DNA from: an uncultured Acetatifactor sp.
GTDB taxonomy: Bacteria > Bacillota > Clostridia > Lachnospirales > Lachnospiraceae
Reading direction: 5' to 3'
NCBI GenBank assembly: GCA_910585805.1
Contig: CAJUFB010000023.1
Coordinates: forward strand, 1 to 52,344
DNA: 52,344 nt
Below the pieces are notes generated by a model. The model saw only the letters and a program-made list of their open reading frames with translations. It had not been told where the DNA came from and made no database searches. The translations under genes and the position numbers were made by a program. Shown here one piece after another: positions 14,455-22,308 of the stretch (position 1 is the stretch's first letter; every line of letters starts with the position of its first letter).

Positions 14455-15489
14455 ATGTCAGCTTTCCGTTCCGCCCTGCTGTTCATCACCTTACCGCCAT
14501 ATCCAATCCTCATCCTGCTGTCGGCGCTCCTTCTCGCCGCGGCAGGATACCTGGCCCTGCGCTGTATTTTCCTGAAACGGGCCCTTCGGGAAATCAACAG
14601 GGATTTAACTGAAATCCGTCTGGATCTGTCCAAAAATCAGATCCTCCATCTGCCGCTTCCTGACCGCGACCTGGAGCAGCTGACGAAATCCATGAACGCG
14701 GCCCTGGAAGAAGTGCGGCAGGAACGCCAGTCCTATGAAAAACGGGAGGCAGAATTTCAGAAATTAATCGAAAATATCAGCCATGACTTAAGGACACCTC
14801 TGACGGTGATTCTGGGATATTTAAAATGGATGAAAAAAACCGATACAGCTTGCGCCGCCTCCGGACAGACATGTTCTCTCAGGTCAGATTCTCTGGACAT
14901 CCTGGAACGGAATGCCCGGACCATGGAAAAGCTGGTAGCACAGTTTTATGACTTCTCCCGCCTGAATGCCAGGGATTATGCCCTGAAACCGGAAGAAGTG
15001 GATGTGTGCAGGATTTTAAAGGAAAGCATCGCAAATCATTATCAGGTTCTGGAAGATGCCTGCCTGAACCTGGACAGCCGCCTGCCGGAACATCCTGTTA
15101 TCATTCAGGGGAATACAGGCGCTCTGGAGCGGATCTTTTCCAATCTCTTCCAGAATGCGGGACGATATGCCCGCAGCGAACTGGAGATCCGGTTGGAAGA
15201 GAGCCAGACAGGACAGGTTTATATCTATTTTCAAAATGATTCTGATTCCTTCAGCGAAGACGAAATTTCGAATTTATTTGATCGCTTTTATAAAAATGAC
15301 AGTTCCAGGCACCAGGACGGCTCGGGCCTGGGGCTCACCGTGGCCAGATCTCTGGCCGAACTGATGGGCGGCGCGCTGACCGCGGACGCAGCCCCCGCCC
15401 CAGGAGCAGGAGACGCGATGATGACGATCTGTTTTACGCTTACCTTCAGGAATGCGGTTACAAAGCAGTTCCATTCCGCCGCTCCATAG
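14455..15489 (+). CDS. Sensor histidine kinase, short-sensor type
   Basis: One hydrophobic region (residues about 15-38, possibly a hairpin), no large outer domain, then a HAMP-like linker, H-box ENISHDLRTPLTVILGYLKW, N-box FSNLFQNAGRYA, and G boxes DGSGLGLTVARSLAELMGG. Kinases without an outer sensor usually take their signal from a transporter in the membrane; the ABC pair directly upstream is the obvious candidate. The cognate regulator is probably at 11052. GGAGA lies about 10 bases before the ATG. The N-box has NAGRY where NAxKY is common. Confidence 0.9.
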   Translation: MSAFRSALLFITLPPYPILILLSALLLAAAGYLALRCIFLKRALREINRDLTEIRLDLSKNQILHLPLPDRDLEQLTKSMNAALEEVRQERQSYEKREAEFQKLIENISHDLRTPLTVILGYLKWMKKTDTACAASGQTCSLRSDSLDILERNARTMEKLVAQFYDFSRLNARDYALKPEEVDVCRILKESIANHYQVLEDACLNLDSRLPEHPVIIQGNTGALERIFSNLFQNAGRYARSELEIRLEESQTGQVYIYFQNDSDSFSEDEISNLFDRFYKNDSSRHQDGSGLGLTVARSLAELMGGALTADAAPAPGAGDAMMTICFTLTFRNAVTKQFHSAAP

Positions 15490-15556
15490 CTTTGTAAGTG
15501 CAGCACATCAGACGCTTCTGATCAGGCATACCGCAGCGATATTTTCCTGTTCCACT

Positions 15557-18049
15557 TCACCGAAATTTCAGCAGGCCGTTTTCATATAATGTCCGCAATT
15601 CAAAACGCCTTGCCCGCTCCTCAAATTGAATGACTACCCAGTTTTCTTCCAGTCCGGCGATGACGCCATTGCCGAACTTCTTATGCTCCACCAGCAGCCC
15701 TTCTCCCAGTGAATTGCAGAATTGCCGGAAGTCCTCCTGGGAAAACGTCTTTTTCCTGCCCGCTTCCCGATGAGCGAGAGCAACAGGCTTTATCTGCAGT
15801 TCCAGCTTTTTCTCCTGATTCTCAACAGATGATGCGGTGCCGCGCACAAGCTCTCTTACAAACTCAGATTTTCTGTTTATCGTGAACAGAAAAAGTCTTT
15901 CTTTCGCTCTGGTCACTCCTACATAGAACAGCCTGCGCTCCTCTTCATAGGCCTCCAGTTCCTTTTCCTCCGCTGTCTTTACATGACTGCTTCCTGCATC
16001 CTCAGCTCTTATATCTTCGGACTTTCCATTCCCAATTTCTGTGCTCCCATTCCTTCCATTCCCAATTTCTGTGCTCCCATTCCTTCCATTCCCGATTTCT
16101 GTGCTCCCATTCCTTTCATTCCCGGTTTCCGCGCTTCCGTTCTTCTCAGCTGCCGCCCCTGACACCAATGTCGCTTCGCCTGCGCCGCTTTCCTCTGCGG
16201 CCTTCTCCTTCAGGCGCTTCTCTTTCATAAACATTTCCATCAGGGATTGCCGGTCGGCAACTTTATTTCGCGCTGCCTTCGCGGATTTCCCGTCTGCTGC
16301 ATCGCTTAATCTGTCCCCCTGCTTCTTACCCGGAAAAGCCCCGCCCTCCGGTATATTTTCCGGAAAAATTCCGTCTATCACGTCCATCAGGTATACCGTA
16401 TCGTACTCCAGTCCCTTGCTGGCATGAATGGTTGACAGGATGAATTGGCAGTCGGGATTACCCGGCTTTTCCCGAATGATCTCCTGTAATTCCGCCAGCC
16501 GTTCCAGCAGCCTGCGGGGAGATTCCTCGTTCCGCGCGATGGCCCTCAGCACATAAAGTTTGCCGTCGCCCACCCCGGCACGCTCCAGATAATCCCCATA
16601 GCCCAGTTCCCGCACGATCAGGTTGACCGCCGTTTCCGCCGGTTCCCTCAGCAGATTTTTCAGCCCCGCACGTATCGTCCTGCAGTTTTCTCTGACTTTC
16701 TGCGGCACATCTCCGCAAAAGCGTACGGCCTCAAAAACCTCTATATCCTTTCCTTTGCTGATATCGCAGATACGGACCGCATTTTCCTTGCTGATATAAG
16801 TAGAAAGCTTGTAATAAATCTGCGCAAACAGATCCGTATCTTTCGGATTTTCCGCAAAGAGAATGATATTCCGGATATCCAGCACCACCCGGTGAGTGAA
16901 AAATGCCAGCTCCGCATTGCGGATACGGTAGGGAATCCCCCTGCGCTCAAGCAGGTCCACCAACGGCAGCACGCTCTCGTTATCCCGGTAAAGCACCGCC
17001 GTCTGCTTCCGGCAATCCTCCGCCACCTTCAGCAGATATTTGTACTGTGCGCCGCGGCCCTTCAGGTCAATCTGCCGGATATCCGCCCCTGCCGGCCGCC
17101 AGGCCCGCATATGTTTCTCATGGCGCAGGACATTTTTCTGAATAAAACGGTCAGCAGCCTCCACGATCTTTGCATTGGAACGGAAGTTTTCCTCCATCAG
17201 CAGCACCCTGGCGCCGGGATGCTCCTTCTCAAAGGTCAGCAGGGCCTCCGGGTAAGCCGCCCGGAAACCGTAGATGCTCTGGTCCTCATCCCCCACCATA
17301 AACAACTGCTCCCGCTTTCCCGCCAGCAGCCGGATGATCTCATGCTGAATCCTGGAGGTATCCTGAGCTTCGTCAACACAGATATAGGGATACTGATCCT
17401 GAAAGCAGCGGAGTGTCTCTTGGTTTTTCCGTAATATCGTATATGCATATGTCATCTGATCGTCATAATCCATCAGTCCCCGGTCCCGCATCTCTGTGCA
17501 GTAGGCATCGTAGATCTCCGATATCTTAATATCCGTCTCCTCATCCAGCTGCCGTATTTCTTCCCCGGTAAGCATCCTGTTTTTAATATAAGTGATCAGC
17601 GTGCGGATATTTTTGATATCGCTGGCCGATGCGAAACCGCCCTCCACTTTCTGGTAAATCGCGGAGAGCATTCCCGCTGTACTCTTCTCATCTGTCACAA
17701 GCTTAAAAGAATTTTTTCCGATCAACCGCCCATAGTACTGGATCACCCTGGCGCAGACGCCGTTGATGGTGCGGAATTCCAGCTTCCTGCCCAGCTCGTC
17801 TCCAAAAAAGGAACAAAAGCGGGCCTCCATATCACGGGTAGCAGCCACTGTGTAAGTCAATGTCAAAATATTTTCCGGCGCAATACCGGCACAGCAGATC
17901 ATATATCCCAGTCTGGTAACCAGCACTGTAGTCTTACCGCTTCCCGGTACGGCAAGCAGCAGAACCGGTCCCTGGACGGACTGAACCGCTTCTGCCTGCT
18001 GCTGATTCAGCTGAATCTGATATTTGCTGCAAAATTCTTCGTATGTCAT
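15557..18049 (-). CDS. UvrD/Rep-type ATP-dependent DNA helicase
   Basis: An 830-aa superfamily 1 helicase acting 3' to 5' on DNA in repair or replication restart. Motif I AVPGSGKTT near residue 33, motif II VDEAQD, motif III GDEDQSIYGFRAA, motif IV ENFRSN, motif V STIHASKGLEYDTVYL and motif VI FYVGVTRAKERL are all present. A low-complexity insert between motifs V and VI carries four repeats of NGSTEIGNGR and a Lys/Glu-rich stretch, which is unusual. The C-terminus (KFGNGVIAGLEENWVVIQFE) resembles the PcrA-type tudor-like tail. Monocistronic, ending close to the convergent sensor kinase. Confidence 0.9.
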   Translation of the reverse strand: MTYEEFCSKYQIQLNQQQAEAVQSVQGPVLLLAVPGSGKTTVLVTRLGYMICCAGIAPENILTLTYTVAATRDMEARFCSFFGDELGRKLEFRTINGVCARVIQYYGRLIGKNSFKLVTDEKSTAGMLSAIYQKVEGGFASASDIKNIRTLITYIKNRMLTGEEIRQLDEETDIKISEIYDAYCTEMRDRGLMDYDDQMTYAYTILRKNQETLRCFQDQYPYICVDEAQDTSRIQHEIIRLLAGKREQLFMVGDEDQSIYGFRAAYPEALLTFEKEHPGARVLLMEENFRSNAKIVEAADRFIQKNVLRHEKHMRAWRPAGADIRQIDLKGRGAQYKYLLKVAEDCRKQTAVLYRDNESVLPLVDLLERRGIPYRIRNAELAFFTHRVVLDIRNIILFAENPKDTDLFAQIYYKLSTYISKENAVRICDISKGKDIEVFEAVRFCGDVPQKVRENCRTIRAGLKNLLREPAETAVNLIVRELGYGDYLERAGVGDGKLYVLRAIARNEESPRRLLERLAELQEIIREKPGNPDCQFILSTIHASKGLEYDTVYLMDVIDGIFPENIPEGGAFPGKKQGDRLSDAADGKSAKAARNKVADRQSLMEMFMKEKRLKEKAAEESGAGEATLVSGAAAEKNGSAETGNERNGSTEIGNGRNGSTEIGNGRNGSTEIGNGKSEDIRAEDAGSSHVKTAEEKELEAYEEERRLFYVGVTRAKERLFLFTINRKSEFVRELVRGTASSVENQEKKLELQIKPVALAHREAGRKKTFSQEDFRQFCNSLGEGLLVEHKKFGNGVIAGLEENWVVIQFEERARRFELRTLYENGLLKFR
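16024..16145 (-). repeat. 30-bp coding tandem repeat in the helicase
   Basis: Four copies of a 30-bp unit encode the decapeptide NGSTEIGNGR (outer copies slightly changed). The unit length keeps frame, so copy number can vary without loss of the gene. Confidence 0.85.
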
Positions 18050-18567
18050 TTTCTGTTACCGTACCTCACATATTTTTCTGGCATCAGCCAATATGTGTAT
18101 TATTCTATCATAAAAGGGCGTTTGCCGGCAACTGGAAATCTAAAATAAGGTAGACGGGATATTTTTTCATCAGGTGTGTCGATATACCCTGAACCCGTAT
18201 ACACCCTGACCCTGAATAGCGTCCCGCCAATCCTGCGGTAAAAAAAAGCCAGCCGCAGAAGGGCTGTACTTTACCATATCATTATTCAATTTTATCGGTG
18301 CCTTGACATCATCTGTACCTCATGCTACAAAACTTAAAATCGAAGCAACTCTAAAGGGAATATATCAGGTCATGTAGCACTACTTCCTCCGCCCTGCTCC
18401 TAACGCTGTCCATTTTTTGAGCCAACAGAGCCGGTCATCGGATTTAAGCTGCTCCGTCACTCCCTCTTTCTTTGCCATCTGCCTTACAGGCCTGTCCAAT
18501 GGTCATTCACCCTTTCCAGTGCAGTCTCCTGACAGTTTCTTTTCGGTTCTTCACACATCCCGCCACA
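18050..18567. other. Intergenic stretch without identified gene
   Basis: I see no supported gene, RNA or repeat here. A short C/G-rich inverted repeat after an A-run near 18240-18275 could be a weak terminator. The open frames present look random. Confidence 0.4.
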
Positions 18568-20023
18568 CTACTCTCTCGTCCGCAGGTCTGCAATATCTGC
18601 TTCATGACAATTAGGATCTCCGTTCCCCACACCCAGTATCATGCCGTTTTCCACCGCAAAGGAAAGGAGCGAGCTGTCATCCTGCCATAAGGTTCCATTT
18701 TCATCCACAAGCCGGATATCCACCACTGCCGCGTCCAGCCCGTCCGCATTCAGCGCATTCTTGTGGGGTTCTGCCCTGAGATGCTTTTCCTTCCCCAGCA
18801 TTCTCTTGCTGTCCGAAGCGACAACACTGTCTCCGCGGTATCCCTCCGCCCGCAGAATTCCCTTTTCACAGGGAATTGTCCCAGTATATTGACCAATGCG
18901 GTCTACGGGTTTTCTCCACAGAAAACGTTCATTCAGGTACAGTAATCTCAGGATCCGGATTATGGGCACAACGGTATGCGTTAACGCCCAATTCCAGAAG
19001 CTTTCTGACCCGGTATTCCTTTACCGTATAAGGCACTGCCGCTCCTACCCCTGTATGGTCATGATGATTGCAGGTTCCCTTCAGTTTGATATTTCTTCCG
19101 TTCAGCCAGAATCCGGTATCCGCGTCCATGCGGATGCTGCGGTAGCCATAGGGAACAATGGCGAAATCCTCTCCGCCTCCGCTCTGACGAACTGTCACCT
19201 TCGCTTCATAGCATACCGCTTCCTCAATGTCCCAAAGCTGCGGACATTCCACCGGCAGATTCACCTTTACTTCACGCATTGCCATCCCCTCGGCCTGTAT
19301 ACGCAGGTTCTGTTCGGCAATGCAGGTTTTCTCCGGCGAAAACAGCTGAACCCATACTTCCGCTTCCTGCTCCTGTAAGAATGTATTCTCAATCTCAATT
19401 GTGATCTCCGTATTCCAAACGTTTTCGTTCTGTTTTACCGGTTTTACGAAAATACCATTATGGGCGACATGAACCGCTTCTTTTTTATAAAGCCATACAT
19501 TTCTGTAAATTCCCGCCCCCTCATACCACCAGCCCTCCCAACCGCCGGCATCGCCGAAAACGGCTATGATATTGGGAATGGCACCGAAGTTGACGATATC
19601 CGTTATATCAATAACAAAGCTGTTGTAGGTATAACGCTGATATTTCACCATGGAACCGTTGACATAAATCTTCGTCTCAGCCGTTCCCCCTTCAAACTCA
19701 AGCAGAATCTGCTTATCCCTGTCCTTTTCCTCCAGCAGGAATTTCATGCGGTACCATCCGCAGCCCCGGCCTTTATATCCGTGATTGGGACTTGCCGATT
19801 CATCAAAATCCATGGAAGTTACCCAATCGTGAGGAAGGCGGACGGTTTCCCACCCTGAATCGTCGAAAGCCGCTGCTGCCGGTCCCCGGGCACCTCCAGC
19901 TTTTGAAAATCCATATATCTGATTATGCCCTCTCCCCTCAGGCAGGACTGAAAACCGTTCATTTGTAAACCTGATGCCAGAACCATCCCTTTCTGATGGA
20001 AGTGTCGATCTCCGCCGGTACAA
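18568..20023 (-). pseudogene. GH2 glycosidase (beta-galactosidase-like) with catalytic domain deleted
   Basis: Two parts of one GH2 enzyme remain. The upstream part (about 18929-20000) has the sugar-binding domain (SGWETVRLPHDW, CGWYRMKF, WEGWWYEGAGIYRNVWL), the Ig-like domain and the start of the barrel (FWLNGRNIKLKGTCNHHD, then VNAYRCAHNP). The downstream part (18568 to about 18945) is the C-terminal Ig-like module (ILRAEGYRGD, LNADGLDAAVVDIRLVDENG, VGNGDPNCHE). The barrel with the acid/base and nucleophile Glu residues is gone, and the frame shifts at the join. The upstream end is fused to a truncated GH29. It cannot be an active enzyme. Confidence 0.8.
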
Positions 20024-20922
20024 ACGCCAGGCCCTTGGTATACAAAATATTGTTCATGCCTCCCACGAATTTGTCCGTGTTGTACAGATAGCTCAGATCT
20101 CCCTCTCCCGCCATGGGGCCTGGTCCGGTCTGGGCTTTTGCCAGAGGACACAGTTCCGTGGGCACCACCGCCCATTCAGCCGCCCGGCTGCTTCCCGCCT
20201 CGTTTCCGCACCACCGCACATCCGGTCCTCTGTCGTAGAAAACAACCGCCTCCGGCTGATGCTTTCGGATCAGGGCAATATAGCGCTCAAAATCATATTC
20301 CTGCTTCCTGCCGTCCGGCCCCTCCCCGCAGGCCCCGTCAAACCAGACGCAGAACAGTTCGCCGTACCCTGTCAGAAGCTCCTCCAGCTGATTGCAATAG
20401 TAATCATTATATTCCGGTGTGCCGTAATATGCGCTGTTTCTGTCCCAGGGAGACAGGTAGACGCCGAAGCGCAGCCCTTCCTCCCGGCACGCCGCTGCCG
20501 CCTCTCCAACCACATCCCTGCTGCAGGGTGAATTTTTCACGCTGTGCTCCGTATATTTTGAGGGCCACAGACAGAATCCGTCATGATGCTTCGCGGTCAG
20601 TATCATTCCCCTGATTCCCGCCTCTTTCAGCGTTTTTGCCCATTGACGGCAGTCCAGCTTCGTGGGGTTGAAAATACTCTCCGGCTCCATTCCCGTTCCC
20701 CATTCCCTGTCAGTATATACTGCACACCGGTTGAATTTGCAGTACAACCCGACTGCAGACCGCCAGCCAGGTATTTTCCCGGAGGCATCACTGTAAATCC
20801 TGGCGGTCTGCAGTATAGGTATTTACGCCAAAATGAATGAACGCATAGAATCCCGTCTCGAACCATGCCATCTGCCGTGGGGAAGGCGTCACCCCCGCGG
20901 CTTCTTTTAAAAATTCTACCAT
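19959..20922 (-). pseudogene. GH29 alpha-L-fucosidase, broken by a MITE and 3'-truncated
   Basis: ATG at 20922 follows GGAGG closely and opens MVEFLKEAAGVTP and FYAFIHFGVNT. The MITE at 20718-20815 then interrupts the codons. The gene resumes as YTDREWGTGMEPESIFNP, LTAKHHDGFCLWPSKYTEHS and FCVWFDGACGEG, where the Asp of WFDG is the GH29 nucleophile. The reading frame ends at KGWFWHQVYK, where family members continue for over 100 residues; there the DNA joins the GH2 remnant. Removing the MITE plus one TA restores frame at NTYTDREWG, showing that the insertion hit an intact gene. Confidence 0.85.
20718..20815 (+). mobile_element. MITE copy B inside the GH29 gene
   Basis: A 98-bp element with imperfect ~26-bp terminal inverted repeats (TACTGCACACCG... 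and TACTGCAGACCG... read inward) flanked by TA at 20716-20717 and 20816-20817. An internal perfect 15-bp stem ACTGCAGACCGCCAG/CTGGCGGTCTGCAGT shares the right end. The host codons on each side rejoin in frame once element and one TA are removed, which proves both the boundaries and the TA target duplication. Confidence 0.9.
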
Positions 20923-20956
20923 TTTCTCCTCCACAAATTTATATTATAGTATCCGT

Positions 20957-22255
20957 TTATTTATACTTTCCGCAGAACTGCCCCCACCTCCTTTTTGCCA
21001 ACAGCATCAGCACCGCTCCCAAAAGCGCAATCCCTGCCCAGAGCAGGATTACCGTCCGCCATCCCGCACTGTCCGCCACGGCGCCGAAGCCGTAGGTAGA
21101 CAGGGAACTCCCGATATATGTAGCGGCATTGAGGATACCCGATACCGTGGAAACCTTGCCAAAGCCGGTGAAATGTCCCGGCACGCGGCTGATGAGCATC
21201 AGGTTCACGCCGTGCATACAGCCTGTAATCAATGTCATCATCAGAATACATACTGCCGGATAGCCGTTATAAAAAGGCAGCAGAAACACACTTGCCGCCA
21301 TACCCACCCCAAACAGCAGTGCAGCCGTAAATACTTCGCTCTTCAGACGGCTCAAAAGCATGGATGCCAGAAGAGTGCTGACCACGCCAAAAACAGGAAG
21401 CGCCGCCGCGGACAAAATAGACTTGGCACTGCTCATGCCAAAGACCTCGTTCATATACACCGGCATCCAGGTAGTCATGCCGTCCCGCAGCGTTCCCTGG
21501 AGAATGATTGCCAGCAGGATAAGGAGCAGGGGCGCCTCTGTGAAAAGCTGCAGGAAGGTAGTTGAAACAGTTACTGCCTCCGATCCTGTTGCTGCCTCCC
21601 GCAATACCGCTGTTTCCGTTTTTACTGTTGCTTTCGGGGATACCGCCGCCTCCGGCGACACCTGTCTTTCCCCTGCCATACCCAGCCTGCGGGTATTGAC
21701 GATCCAAAAAAAAGCCGCCATAACCCCCAGCGCTCCCGGCAGAATGAAAACCCCTTCCCACCCGGAAACCTGGATACACACAGGTGCAAGAACATAGATG
21801 GCTATTGTCGCCAGAGCTGATGCCATGGATACCAGCACACAGCTCTGCCGGTACCATTTGTCCGACAGCATCTCCGCCATAATCCGCACCATGGGCGGCC
21901 AGAGCATGGACTGGAAAAAACCGTTAACGCACCAAACCGGAATAATCACTTCCATTCTGGGGCATGCTGCCACCAGAAGGTTACAAACTGCGCTTCCCGC
22001 CAGTCCGGCAAAAATCATCCCTTTAGGATTGAGTCTGTCCCCCAGGAAGCCGCATACCAGCTGCCCCGCTCCATAGCTTAAAAAGCACATGGTCACAGGG
22101 AGGCCGGCAATGCTCTTTCCTATGCCCAAAACCTGCTGCAATTCCACCATACAGGCCGCATAATTCAGCCTGGTCAGATAACTCATAAAATAGGCAAGAC
22201 AGCATAAAAAACAGAGAAACCTCATCTCTTTCTCAGATGTAAGCTTTTTCGTCAT
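20957..22255 (-). CDS. MFS transporter, OPA-like (organophosphate/sugar family)
   Basis: A 432-aa inner-membrane carrier with about twelve helices. LTRLNYAACMVELQQ in helix 1 and YGAGQLVCGFLGDRLNPKGM after helix 2 are typical of the GlpT/UhpT-like branch of the major facilitator superfamily. A long middle loop carries repeated EAAV/EAAT-type segments between helices 6 and 7. ATG at 22255 is chosen because AGGAGG lies 9 bases upstream. It probably imports a sugar, sugar phosphate or uronate released by the neighbouring glycosidases; the substrate is not visible. It follows the GH3 chimera on the same strand. Confidence 0.8.
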   Translation of the reverse strand: MTKKLTSEKEMRFLCFLCCLAYFMSYLTRLNYAACMVELQQVLGIGKSIAGLPVTMCFLSYGAGQLVCGFLGDRLNPKGMIFAGLAGSAVCNLLVAACPRMEVIIPVWCVNGFFQSMLWPPMVRIMAEMLSDKWYRQSCVLVSMASALATIAIYVLAPVCIQVSGWEGVFILPGALGVMAAFFWIVNTRRLGMAGERQVSPEAAVSPKATVKTETAVLREAATGSEAVTVSTTFLQLFTEAPLLLILLAIILQGTLRDGMTTWMPVYMNEVFGMSSAKSILSAAALPVFGVVSTLLASMLLSRLKSEVFTAALLFGVGMAASVFLLPFYNGYPAVCILMMTLITGCMHGVNLMLISRVPGHFTGFGKVSTVSGILNAATYIGSSLSTYGFGAVADSAGWRTVILLWAGIALLGAVLMLLAKRRWGQFCGKYK

Positions 22256-22308
22256 GGCAATCAGCCTCCTCCTGCTCCTTCGGTTTCGACACTCTCCGAA
22301 AAAACGCT

